Shown here: in pieces, positions 10,691 through 25,518 of the stretch
How positions within the stretch are numbered: position 1 is the first letter of the stretch
How the letters are laid out: each line of letters begins with the position of its first letter
From: Piper betle
Taxonomy: Eukaryota; Streptophyta; Magnoliopsida; Piperales; Piperaceae
Length of the DNA: 64,000 bases
Direction of reading: 5' to 3'
Assembly (NCBI GenBank): GCA_033002965.1
Contig: JAURVB010003205.1
Span: 17,979 to 81,978 of the forward strand
Made by a program: the position numbers and the translations under genes
The notes under the pieces: model-generated
Database searches by the model: none
What the model was told of the DNA's origin: nothing
Seen by the model: the letters and a program-made list of their open reading frames with translations, nothing else

Positions 10691-13036
10691 ATGGCGGCCC
10701 TCTTTTGCAAGTTTCAAGAGGTATATGATGTTGAGCTGTCTTTGTGTAATTTTCTTTATTGGTTATGGTGTGAAAGGCTTGAACTTTGCTTTTTAGATGC
10801 AAATGAAATGTTATGGTTGTGCAATGTTGGTGTTAGGGTCTCTTTGTTAATTGGTTGTTGTCAAAATGAGTTGAATCTTTGTTGGGCGCAATTGCTTGTA
10901 GAATTGAATTGTGTTTGATGATTTTCCCTGGTGGAAAATGGGAAGAAATTGAATTTCTTTGAGTGATTGGTGATTACCAGTGTGTGAAGTGTGGGGTTTT
11001 GAAGCAAATGAAAATGTTACACCTGTGCGATGCTAGTGTTACTCTGTCGATTTTGGTTGGTGTCAGAATTAGTCGAATCTGTGTTTTGTGCAAACAATGG
11101 CAGTGAGTGATGTTGTGGTGGAGAGGGTGTTTCTGTTTAAAAGTGGGAAAAAAACGAAATTTTCGCTCGATTGATGCGGAGTATTTTGTAAAGTGTGGGT
11201 TTTAAGCAAATGAACTGTTATGATGATGATTTTATTGATTTTTTCTTTGTGCGTGTTGTTGGTGTGAATCCCCAAGATGTTGCTGTTAGTTAAGGGTGTT
11301 CATTATCGAATGGCTTTTTTTCTAATTGGTCATAATGTAGCCATGAATTTCTTCCTATCTAATGCACTATTTATTTCAGTTTATGAAAACACTTGCAAAA
11401 GGTCCAACATTTGCAAGGGATCCTAGGAAAATTCAATTCCTTCCTCTTCAACTTATTCCTTATACGAGGTTAGTCTTGGGTTTTTTATTTCCATACTGCT
11501 AGCTACACATCTGTGCCAAGTGTGGTGATGTATTTATTATGTTTACGGATAGTCACATGTTTTTATTGAATCTTTATAGTCAGCTACAAGCGGTTGGGGA
11601 GTAGTGCTGAAGAGGCTGGTGCAGAGGAAATAATTGACTCTCTTGATGATCAACAACAGCAAGTTCAGGAGAACATTCATTTCCAGGTGAAAGCGTTCTG
11701 CACTGCTGTGGATGACGTCCTTCTCTCTAGTATCAAGAAGGTTGGTGAGAGGTTTGCTTCTGGATCAGATTCTCCACGCAGGTGTGGCCTGTCATTAGCA
11801 ATTGGAAACCTTCATCACCTGTTCAGCAAGCTGGTGAGCATTTTTAGAAACTCTATGAGTATGTAATAGGCATATTTTTTAGTGAGGCATATTCTATATT
11901 GTTGGGATTATTACGAACAATTGTCGAATGATGTTGTGATGCAAGTGAATGAAACAAGTTGCTTATAACTGGATGGTAAATCATACTTCTTACTTGGTTC
12001 ATGCTGCTTGGTTTTCATGTTCATTTGGAAATATATATATTGACTTTTTCTTATTAAAGTAATTATCTGTATGGCAAGATCAAAATTTCAAACCATGTTG
12101 TTGCTATTCTACATGAGTACCTGCTTCTTATTTTTCTTTCTTGAAGATTTTTAAGCTAAAAATTTTGGTGCAAAGATAAAGCAATTTGACTTTCATGTTT
12201 TGGTTTTTTCCAGAGCAGGTGTGCCGGATACTGTGTCATTGTCCCGTGTGGAATTATCTGATAGGCTGAAAAATCAGATGGGGTATACTTTAGATATTAA
12301 ACCACCTCAAATACAACACAAAGAAGCTGGTGACGGCTTATTTTTGCAAGGTCATGCGAATGTTGGGGTTCTGTCATAGCAGTCTATCCAGGTGTGAAAT
12401 ATTCCCCATCATACGATAGGTACATTCCGGGATACCCCAGAGTTGATGCTAGAAACTCATACTCGATCACTAGATATGATAGTACCATCATCAATGGTCA
12501 GCCATGGGGTGTTGGTGGTGAGCATCGTGAATTGTGGGATGGTGTTTCATTGGATGAATCCCTATCTGATCCTACTGAAATTATCAGTGCAAGATCAGAT
12601 CGAATTTGGAAGTTGGTGGGTAAACCAACTCGAGGAATCCCTGGAAAAGATTGTGCTGAGATACTGGAGAGGCGGAACCCACTTGCTTTTGGGCAGTTTG
12701 CCAATCACCCTGCAGAGGGAACTCTTCCAAATGTGATGGTTTGCCCCCCATGATTTTCCTTTGGCTGATGCACATATGAGGCCTTATATCCCAAACTTAG
12801 CGTTTGGGGGTGAGGAGAACGTCAGAATGTGAACGTTTGGAAGCTTTTGGTTTAAGATTGGGGGTTCTGATGATAGTGAATTTGATGTGCCTGTCATAAA
12901 GTCAATTGTCTTAGCGGCAACAAGATCTATATGCGATGAAGAAGTCTATTTAAAGTACAGGTTAAGCAGTGCAAAACATTGGCCTGCCTAGTATACACCA
13001 GTTGATGAAGAAGAAGGCAAACGTATATGGAGCTAA
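10691..13036 (+). pseudogene. SETD9-like SET-domain protein gene, decayed
   Basis: The plant counterpart of animal SETD9, an uncharacterised SET-domain protein. Exons seen: 10691-10720 (MAALFCKFQE), 11380-11468 (FMKTLAKGPTFARD), 11584 to about 11833, and 12214-13036. Recognisable blocks: [87 protein letters not shown], and the terminal DEEEGKRIWS followed by TAA 13034-13036. Lesions: a -1 shift in the G run 12364-12367, one extra C in the run near 12750, TGA at 12830-12832 where an Arg is expected, and TAG at 12989-12991 where the Trp of a WYTPVDEEE-type block is expected. The exon 3/4 junction phase is also unresolved. Two nonsense codons make true loss of function likely; an intact copy should exist elsewhere. 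Confidence 0.75.
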
Positions 13037-14203
13037 ATGCTTACCATTTGAATTCTCTGTTCTCTTACATTTAAAATTCCTCCTGGAATTGCAGGAAAGG
13101 TTCTCGTACATGCTAGAGTCTCGACATGGTTTGTATCTGATCTCACTGAGATTGAGGCTAGATTTTGTATCGGTGATATTGTTTCCTATCAATAATTGAC
13201 AGAATAATTTACAAACAGCTTGTCATCCTTCAAACATGATTATTGCTTTTCATAATGTCTTCTAAATTTTTGAAGAAGTGCTTCAATGTTCATGACACTA
13301 TCCTTGCTCATGGGTAACGTCTAAAACAGAGTTGGTGACTAAGAAACCATTGCATTTTCGAATATGTACAAATAGTACATTGCAACGGCGGATCGCCTTT
13401 GTGTTTGTGACCTAGTTAACAAAGAACCGATTCAAACAATGAAAGAAAAGAAAACTTAGGATAACACCTATCAAAGTCCCAAGAGGAAAGTCATCTCTGA
13501 TATCTGTAACTGTTCAACGAAGGTATGACAGCCATATTTCTATATTCAATTCATGTCACAAGTCACACATTGTAGCTGGCACGAGACTTCAGCCAATTCA
13601 ACACTTGAATTCAAATTCCTTGCAAAACCAGAAACAAAGAGTGAAAGTGATCGTACAAAGTACTCTTTTGAACTCCATGCCTCTTGACTGTTTCACTTGT
13701 CCAAATTCTAAGCACACAAAAGTGAAAGCCAACTCATTGAAAAGTCCAAATGCAAAATACCCATTTGCTTGTAACCTCAAAATTGTATGAATCTGATCCA
13801 AACTTAACCAGAAATGAATATACCGCCATGGCTATGAACTGGCAGGTTTCTCCTTGTGATCTTCACCAATAATAAATCGCTGCCTGCTATTTTATCGATG
13901 TATTATATGCCTCTCGTGATGATTCTGAGCTAAAAAGGTTCTCAGAATGGATATTCAAGATTTCACTTGGCCCAAGAATCCTGTAGATAATGATTTTTCA
14001 CTTGAAAAGGAAGCTTCCGTCCTTACCTTACATGAACAGCTGGGCCAGCCATGCAACGTGATTACATGATTTTGGAGCATTTGATTTTTAAAAAAATGCA
14101 TGCTTTTCAATTGAAAAGTACGCTCTTATATCAAATTATCAATACATATGTAATTTGTATATAGTGTATGTTATTGATGATTAAGTTCTAACACACACTT
14201 AAC
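13037..14203. other. Intergenic DNA, no gene seen
   Basis: 3' flank of the SETD9-like remnant and promoter side of the carboxypeptidase gene. Short frames on both strands at about 13600-13800 have no recognisable protein. Confidence 0.5.
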
Positions 14204-17113
<2,910 letters not shown>

Positions 17114-18129
17114 TGCCCATTCAACACTCCCAAGCTGTTTAAAAACCAGAAGTGGGTCAATCAGGATTCAGCATATTACCACATGATGTCCTACTAATGG
17201 TAGCACAGAAGTTTCAATGATATACATTATTATATTATATATGATGATGTTTATCCTACAGTAAACTGTTCACTAGGGTTAGTATGTTTACACTTCCATA
17301 TCTTCAATTCGCCAATTCATTGCCATGTACAGAATATAAACCAATGAATAGAAAAAACAAGATATGAATGTGTGCTTATGACCACAACTAACCATGTTGA
17401 GTTGGCCTCGCACCGTATATAATCAAAGAGATACACTGTACCTTTTTACAATGCAAGTTTTTATCGGATTGTCGACGATAAAAACAATTTTTCTGGCAAA
17501 ATCAATTGATCATTGAGAATCTGAGACAAGCTACGATGTTGATCAACGGAAATATATGGTGCAGAAAAAAGAAAAACAAGAATAATGGAGCTCAAAACCT
17601 CCAAATGCATGTCTTGCCAAATAGCATTCTAGCTGACAGCATATGCCATGACAACTAATTGAAACTAGAGCTTATGACGACAAAGCAAAACAGAATAGCG
17701 GGCAACTTTCCATTCAACGATTAGATCCACTTGTTCAGAGTCTGGGTAAGAAAGCTCACACTAAAAAAATTAAAAAAAACCTAAAAGGATTTGTAAAAAT
17801 GGTATTCACATTGACACATAGAATAGAACATCTGCAAACGAAAGAAAAACTGTTCTAATATTCTTTTCACAATAATAATGTCAGTATTAGACGACTCCAT
17901 GGAGAGATTAGCAACTCGTGGAGGACTCTGAGTGATTAACATACTGAAAATTTAATGCTTTGACCTGGTCATAAAATGAATGCGACTAATTAGGGATTTA
18001 CCACCTGCAGAACCAGCTACATAAACTGCTCCAGAAAAATGAGTTAGAATGGATGAAACCATTGTTAGGAGTTTGATGTCAGCACTGCCAAAGAGCTCCG
18101 GCACCGATGCATCAGAATTTTGCCAACTT
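17114..18129. other. Intergenic DNA, no gene seen
   Basis: Convergent 3' flanks of the carboxypeptidase gene and the PARC6 remnant. AT-rich with no coding or repeat signal that I can support. Confidence 0.5.
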
Positions 18130-21100
18130 TTGCAAGTACTTAGCAGAATCCTCTCCCAGTTATCGATGTTAAGGTGAGTTCAAGAATCAAAGAATGGCTG
18201 CTAGCATCACGTTGGAGTTTGATTTTGAGTTTTAATACTTCCATCACAAAATCTCCAAGACCCACTGTCTTGTTTCTTAAGAACATACAGAATTTTGTAT
18301 GTGCTGCAATCAAATCCAATATATATTCTTCAAAATTTGTTGCACAAGAAATGATTATGTGGAAAAGGGGAATATACAATGAAATACCTGCAGTAATTAG
18401 GATACTTCGGCTGATATTCATCAACAAGCTCTGCAGCCTCTTCAAGAAGGACCTCAATTTCAAACGTCTCCAAACTAGCCTCATCGGAGAATATCTCAGC
18501 TCACAGAATTGATAGACTAAGTAAAACAAATCTCCAAAAACATGATTTAGCTTTTGCAGACTCCGCTAATTCATACCACTACATACAAAAACACCAAAAT
18601 TTTAATGCACGATTAACTGTATACTCTAGCCCATCAATAATTAGTAAGTAATCAAAGAAATATACCTGCATAAGCATTTGATCGCCAGGGACCTCAGAGA
18701 GACATTGGATTTGATGGCTGGGCCCCAGTGCCTCAGCATTTGTTTCTTGCCATTGTCAAACCAAGGACTCTGCTTCAGTAAAAGGCATTAGCCTTTTCTG
18801 TAGCAAATTGCTAAAAGAACCGTCATCAGTGCATTGATTTTGCAGCATGCCTTCATTCACTGGATGCTTGTGCATCTTCCCATATCCTTCCGTTACCTTT
18901 CTAAGATTTCTAACTATGTTATTTTTATCAATAATGGCAGAACCGCTTTGGTAAGAGGGTGATGGATCTGCCATCCAAGCTTTGGAGCTTGTATGCATCC
19001 CCGGGTTACTCATATATGCAGCGGATAGGTTTCTCACACAGACCATATTGCATGGGAAATAATTTCAATAGAATGAACACCGGCCCCCTACAACAGAAAA
19101 GAGGGTGATCCTGCCAAATACATCATTAAGGATCTACCAACTCTCCCCGACTTTCTTCTTGTGAGATCCAAGATATATCCTGAGTTGATCGAGCTGGACA
19201 TGCATACTATCCGACTTACTATCCATGACCAGCTGGCTTTGCAGGCTTACAGGAGCCAACTGTGTCACTGTAGACTTAAGATGTCGACTGGAGCTTCCAT
19301 GAAAAGGCTCTTCGGAAGTTCTAGAAGTAGGGGATGAGACTCTCTGAAGAGGATCTTTCAATTGTTTAATGGGATCTTTATTTCACCCCTAAAAAAATTG
19401 GCCTACAAAGCAAGACAAATAATAATTCATACAAATTTGCAACACCAGACCAAGGAAATTTTATATGCTTACCATCAATTACTCACCAAAGATGGAGAAC
19501 AATCTCGGGTATCCAAAAATACAGCCAGCACTGAATCTTTCAACCATTTTTCCTGGTAAATTCAGTAGGCTGTCTGGTATAAGACAAGTTCAAACTTAAG
19601 ATAAACATATAAGAGAAAATTGTGCTCCATATTTAAAGTGGTCCTCAACCAAAGGGAAACTGTCAAATGGATCAGTTTTTATATGCACTGTTTCACACGT
19701 AGGTACCCCATAATTGAAAAGGTGGACACCTACCAGGAACTGGTGGGCATTGGCTTTATCAACAACTTTTTCAGCAGCATTTGAATCGAAGCCTCACGAA
19801 GATAAACTTTTAGTGGTATCAATCTGCTGCAACCTCTCAACAGTTTCTGCCTCAACACCCTACACGTTTAATATTAATTATAATTTGAAGCTATACAGAG
19901 GGATTTGAAAAGAAAACTTCACAATCGGCTAATTACCTTCCCCAGGAGAAACAGCACAATATTTCTTAAATTTCAAATCCATGCCTTTTGAGGTAGCCAA
20001 ACACTCACAAATGGACTTTGCTCTACTTATCATCTGCAGAAAACATTCACATCAACTTACAGAACAAACTTTAACTCAAAAAGTGTAATCGAAACTTAAG
20101 TTACCATATCAGTTTGCCTGCCTGAAAAGCCAACTGCTATGTATGCTATCATGGCAGTGTAGAAACAATTAAAATCAATCACAATCTTTTGGCTTTGTGA
20201 TTCAATCGATTTTTTGTTTTTGCAAGTAATTGCCAAGTCATCCCAAGGAAGGAGATCCACAACTTCAGTACCCATAAGATTATTCAATGATTAGCTCAGA
20301 AAACATGGCCAGTCGTAAACCCTGCAAGAATTTTCAACTTCAAGACCCTGTCGCAGCAGTTCACGCAAGGCTGAAATAGCACTGCGCCTTGTTCAGAGTT
20401 TTCAGGTGATTGAGACAAAGCAAGCAACTCTAAAGTGCAAGCGGATGCAAGTTCCTCTAAAGATTCCTCTATCTGTAGGCATTATTTTACAAAGACTATA
20501 TAATTACCATAAACAACATGTCATGCATTTGCCAATAAAGAATACAATGACATCAAAATACATGCCTGCGATAACAAAGGCATGTTTCCCAATGAAATTT
20601 TGCTTTTAAGTAGATATTGTGCACGAGCAAGGGCTTCAAATCCCAATGACACCTTATTTTTTTCAAAACCCGACTTTGCTATAGAGCACTGCAAGAACAT
20701 TGCAAAAATAGGAAAGGTCAGAAAGGTTGAAAAAAAAAGACTCTTTATCTTGCTTTTTTTATATTACTTAAGCCAAGGCCATTGACAGAAGAAGGTCATG
20801 GGAATAAGGCTTTGCATCTTGATGTTGTAGAGCAGCTCGGCCAACTTCCAGTACAAGTTTATCTTCTCCAACCTGCAAAATTCAAGATCTGTTCACATGA
20901 TAATTATGCTAATAGATGCTTACTGAACAATGACACACGACCCGTCCATCAATTGCTACAATGAAGCACACTGAAGTATAAGTGCAATTATAACTCACAG
21001 ACAGATTAGAGAAAATCTAATCCAGCACATAAATTCACAACATAAGCAAGGCAGATAATACCTCCTGCAATCAGCACACAGCACCTGGCAACCAAGTCCA

Positions 21101-21440
21101 TGGAATGTGAAGAGAAGACGTAGGTGGAATTTTAGCCTTGGCATCACCACTATATTCCGGTTCAAACAGAAGCTTATCCCTCACATCCATCAATAGATCC
21201 TACATTTGAAAAGCAAGCGCTCCAAGAACCACATTTTCCGAATGCAATCGCAGGTAGAGACGTTTCAAAGCTTTCTACACAAATATCGGGGCAATGCTAG
21301 TACCAATTTCACCAAAGTTCTTATTTGTCGAGATGCCACAAGGTCAAAGGTGTATCCTTCTTCAATCTCCGCCCCTTTTAGCTCCATCACCTACTTCACA
21401 ATTTCATCTTTCACTGCTTTGCGAGGAAGGCCTAAGAGCT
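18130..21440 (-). pseudogene. PARC6: PARC6/CDP1 (paralog of ARC6, chloroplast-division positioning) gene, decayed
   Basis: PARC6/CDP1 is an inner-envelope plastid protein that positions FtsZ and PDV1 at the division site. On the minus strand I read, in order: KGAEIEEGYTF (to 21325), DLLMDVRDKLLFEPEYSG (21199-21062), VGEDKLVLEVGRAAL (20872-20768), FEALARAQYLLKSK (20688-20566), IEESLEELASACTLELL to VVDLLPWDDLAI (20472-20105), AKSICECLATSKGMDL, VEAETVERLQQI, WLKDSVLAVFLDTRDCSPSL, TVTQLAPVSLQSQLV and LLEEAAELVDEYQPK (about 18400-18490). Premature stops lie at 21391-21393, 21071-21073, 20768-20770, 20290-20292, 19794-19796 and 19134-19136. There is a -1 shift near 20380, and the donor at 21323-21324 reads AT. 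The 5' transit-peptide region is not recognisable. One intron uses a GC donor (20564-20565). Clear pseudogene; the 3' limit is approximate. Confidence 0.85.
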
Positions 21441-22280
21441 ACACTCCCAATCGGTCACAAACTCCACCATTTCCAACAATTTGCAGTAAAAACAGAAAAT
21501 AGAAGCTCAATAGGTGGAAGATGATATAGAAGAGTTCTCCAGAGAGTCACAGGTACATTTGGTCTTTACTTTTTATCTCCGCGCAATTGATTTTCTGTAC
21601 CATCTTGCTCATTTTTCATTTATCATCATCACTAGATGGGGTTAGGCATCAATTCTTGTTTGTTGATAGAGTATGGACAATACTGACGATTACTGGATGG
21701 ATAAATAAAGAGGTAATCATGGATGATTTTTTATTGTTATCCATGCCCCGACCAATTCTTCAGAGGTAGGGAAAAAAAATTTGTTGCAGATGCAAGTATT
21801 TTGAATTATGAAGTTTTCGGGAGAAATCAATTATTGATATTTGGTGCAAAGCAAGATATTAGAGATATAGAACTTTCTCTCCTGCTAATACTATTTGTTG
21901 AGAGCGTGACCTATATCTTGTTGTGTATGCGCAAACTTCAAAGTATTCAACAAACACCTGCTTAAAAGAATGATACCTGTGAATGATGTGAAACTGCCAT
22001 GATAATTATCTACCAATAATCATTTCAAGATTAAAAGTATTATGATACATGAGCCTTGCTTAAAAGAATGATACCTGCTACGGTCTCTAACAATAATGTC
22101 TGTATCATAAGCCTTTGAAACCATCTTTGTAGAATCATGACATTCTCTACAAACACACAAGTTTTTCGTCACTCTTAACTGTGCTACGCTTAGATGGAGC
22201 AGACCTTAAGCAATTGCTAACTTCTCACTGTGAGCCGATAGTGTTCGCTCTTTCTCCTTGTCCTCTACATCAAATAATAC
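21441..22280. other. Intergenic DNA, no gene seen
   Basis: Separates two minus-strand gene remnants. AT-rich; short frames have no recognisable product. Confidence 0.45.
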
Positions 22281-23898
22281 CTACTTTGTATATGGTCGGT
22301 ACCCATATAATGTTTCCAGACGCTCGGTTATCTCCTTTAGCGTAGCTTCTGCCGCAGGATGGGACGAGTCTCCTGCTACAAACTGGTGAACTGTTCTTTT
22401 CAATTCTATCATACTCATGCCTGGTATCTTTGCTACTACATTGGATTTCATTAGGCTTCTTACCTTTCTCACGTCTTCCCACCTCTTTGCTTCAGCGTAC
22501 ATATTTGATAGGAGAACTTAACTGATAAAGAGAACATAATAGGTCAGTAGATTTTAGCATCAAAACGTATATTGATGCAACAGTATTAACATGGCATTGC
22601 AAAATGCTAGCTGGATTATTTAAATGAAAATTACTCATCCCGAATGACAAAACACATTTACATTTTACTTCAGAACAGCTACCATCAATAAAATAATATT
22701 GAGCCTTCACATAAGTTTTCAAGAGCATGTAGCTTATATCCTTCTAGAGTGAAGCTCATGTTTTATCCATTCAAATGAGTAATCATTCATGAAGAGTATA
22801 GAAGGGTGATGCAGCATTAGGCTTAAGAGATTACCGTCCACTATGCTCGGGTTGAAGATTGAGAAGTCACCTCCCCACATGCTCTCCAACGTCCGCTCTC
22901 CCATGGATCCTACAACCAGCCAGCAATGCCCCCCAGGTATTAGCATTAGGTACCACAAGCATAGTTTCAATCAATTTCTGCGCCTCCTCAAGCATTCCAG
23001 CTCGAACTAAAAGGTCAATTACACAACCATAGTGCTCTAGTCTTGGCTCCATGCCGTAGGTGCTCCCCATGGAGTTCAACAACCTCCTCCCCCTTTTCTA
23101 CCATTCCAACATGGCTACATGCGCTAAGCACTGAAACGAATGGTATATCATCTGGTCTAATAACACTATCTTGCATATCATTGCACCGTCTTAGAGCCTC
23201 CTGGGCATAGCCATACATGGCCATGGCTGCTATAATGGTGCTCCAACCAAGAACATCCTTCTGTTCCATAACAAGTAAATTGCCCAAGCAATGCATCCAC
23301 ACTTGGCATACATGTCTACAAGTGCAGTGGCTAAGACGGTATTCACCACAATGCCGTGTTCATCAATATACCCGTGTATCTTCTTACCTCGATCAATAGC
23401 AAACTCACAATCGTAGCATCAGTTGGCCTTATATCCGCGTCCTCCATCTCTCTAAATAGAGCCAAAGCTTCATTAGGCCGCCCACAGTTTGCATAGCAAT
23501 CCAACATCGCATTCCACGCACCACATCCCTCCACTTCATTTCTCGAAACATCTTAGTCGTACCTTCGACATCACCGCACTTGGAATACGCAACCAACATC
23601 GAATTCCAGGAGTTCATGTTTCGTTCAGGCATTACATCAAACAGCTTCGCAGCTGCCTCCCATTCCCCCACCATCGCATACCCATTAGTCATAGTGTTCC
23701 AAGAAGCCACATCCCTACACCCCATTCCATCAAACACCTCCCTACCCTTCTCCAAATCCCAACACTTCACATAATCAACAATCATCCAATTCCACGAAAC
23801 CACGCTCACACTCCCCTCAGAACAACCATCAAACAGCTTGTGAGCAGAGTCCAACATCTGCCCACTAGCATACATATGAATCAGAGAGCTATGCACTT
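22281..23898 (-). pseudogene. PLS-class PPR protein gene (E/E+ type), 5'-truncated and frameshifted
   Basis: PPR proteins bind organelle RNA; E/E+ types support C-to-U editing. Starting near 23898 the minus strand reads SSLIHMYASGQMLDSAHKLF, then SWNTMTNGYAMVGEWEAA, SWNSMLVAYSKCGDVEGT, AWNAMLDCYANCGRPNEA, KIHGYIDEHGIVVNT, MYAKCG, GWSTIIAAMAMYGYAQEA, EHYGCVIDLLVRAGMLEEA and GALLAGCRIHGRADVG. It ends with the E/E+ part MYAEAKRWEDVRKVRSLMK and TVHQFVAGDSSHP. Frame changes occur near 23530, 23390 (with loss of about ten residues), 23290 and 23080, and a TGA follows GEHVGR. The N-terminus is missing: unrelated AT-rich DNA begins at about 23900. About 330 bp interrupt the E motif. Confidence 0.8.
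22517..22845 (-). other. About 330 bp interrupting the PPR E motif (insertion or intron)
   Basis: On the minus strand the E motif reads LLNLQPEHSGR, then about 330 bp of unrelated AT-rich sequence, then VLLSNMYAEAKRW. The segment begins GTAATC and ends TTTATCAG, like an intron, and is flanked by TAA on both sides, like a Tourist-type target site. I see no inverted ends, so neither reading is proven. Confidence 0.5.
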
Positions 23899-24508
23899 AA
23901 GAGTCATGAGATTACATTTATGAATTCAAAATGTCGGGTTAGTGAATATGTGAATTACGTTTATGGTTAATTGAGTTAACGAGTGCATGAGATTCTTATG
24001 ATGCAAGTATAAATGGTAATTCGCATTGAACTGTATAATTTTCACGTGAATCTCCTTTGTACCTAAATCACATATTAAATATTTTTTATTTTTTCCACCA
24101 AATATTATTTCAGCAACCCGCATTAACATTATGAATTAATTTAATTTTGACTTTGCATTCGAGTTTAAATCAAAGTAGGAGATTATCTTCACGGAAAATT
24201 GTTACTTAATTAAAATGTTTGAAAATCTTTGATTGGAGTTTGTTTATTAACCAAAATAATAATAATAATTGGATTGCGAGTTTACAGTGATTTTAATATA
24301 CACAAGTGTCATCTACTTTTCTTTTGAGGCAACTGGAATTAGAATTACATACATTAATTAATAAATTACCATCGGATTATGATTTTAACCACATTGATTT
24401 GAAACCCTAAATCCACTACTAATTAATTAATTCCTTGCTCACTCGCTACGCAAACCAACCCCATCCAAACCCGTGACCCGGTTCGCCTCCCCCCCCTCGC
24501 CGGGAAGG
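23899..24508. other. AT-rich promoter side of the RING gene
   Basis: A sharp change from AT-rich DNA to very GC-rich coding sequence occurs at about 24440-24510. No other feature seen. Confidence 0.4.
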
Positions 24509-25518
24509 ATGGCCTCCCACGGCGGCGCCGCCGCCTTCGCCGCCGCGCATGGGCCGGAGGCTTACTACTGCCACCAGTGCCTCCGCACCGTCGCCCTCGC
24601 CCCCTCCCCCTCTGACGACCTCGCCTGCGCCCTCTGCGGCGGCGGCTTCCTCGAAGAGGTCGAAAACCCAACCACCGCCCCCTTCTTCACCGCCACAGCT
24701 GGCGACTCCGGCTTGCCCCTCGTCTTCTCCGCCGGCGGCTTCAACCCCCAACCCCACCCCTCGACGCCGACGCCTTCGACCCCCTCGCCTTCCTCGAGAA
24801 CCACATTCAATCCCTCATCGCCGGCGGCGCCAACATCCAGTTCGTCGTGGGCGACGGCTCCGCCGGCGGACTCGTCGGTTTCGGCGTCCCCGCGAACTTC
24901 GGCGACTTCTTCGTCGGCGGCGGCCTCGAGCAGCTTATCCAGCAGCTTGCCGAGAACGACCCCAACCGGTACGGCACGCCGCCGGCGGCGAAATCGGCCG
25001 TCGAGTCTCTCCCCGGGATCGCGATCTCCGACGAGCTTCTCGCCTCCGACGCCGCCCAGTGCGCCGTCTGCATGGAGACCTTCGAGCTCGGGTCGGAGGC
25101 GAAGCAGATGCCGTGCAAGCACTTCTACCACCCCGACTGCATCCTTCCGTGGTTGGAGCTTCACAACTCCTGCCCCGTCTGCCGATTCGAGCTTCCCACC
25201 GACGATCCCGATTACGAGCAGCGGATGAGTGGCGGCGCGGTGGTGGAGCGGAATTCCCAACTGGGGAACGGTGCCGCCGGCGGTGGAAGTTTGGGTTCCG
25301 CCGGTGCGGCGACGGAGAGGAATTCACCGGCGGGGCGTACTGTTGAGAGGAGGTTTAGGATTCAGTTGCCGTGGCCGGGTCTGTTTAGGGCTTTTGGGTC
25401 GAATGCGGAGACGAGCAACAGCGGTTCTCGCGGCAATGATGGTCGTGGGCAAGGTAATTCTGGGAATCAGGAGAATCAGCACCCTAGAAACGAAGCCCGG
25501 CAAGAAGATTTGGATTAA
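24509..25518 (+). CDS. RING-H2 E3 ubiquitin ligase with N-terminal zinc ribbon; one 1-bp frameshift
   Basis: Predicted E3 that passes ubiquitin from an E2 to substrate proteins. The first frame, from ATG 24509, gives MASHGGAAAF and a zinc ribbon YYCHQCLRTVALAPS...CALCGGGFLEEVE (CxxC pairs). The second frame carries LDADAFDPLAFLENHIQSLI, FVVGDGSAGGLVG, LEQLIQQLAENDPNRYGTPP and the RING-H2 CAVCMETFELG, KHFYHPDCILPWLELHNSCPVCR, ending NEARQEDLD. The two frames join at a C run at 24757-24760, where one more C restores a single protein of about 336 aa. Both parts are conserved and GC-rich, so a consensus error is likely. A donor-like GAGGTATGG just after the stop suggests 3' UTR introns. Confidence 0.85.

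Noticed and set aside
24423..25346. Several long Arg/Pro/Ser-rich frames over the RING gene
   Set aside because: GC-rich coding sequence lacks stops in all frames; only the zinc ribbon and RING frames have conserved motifs.
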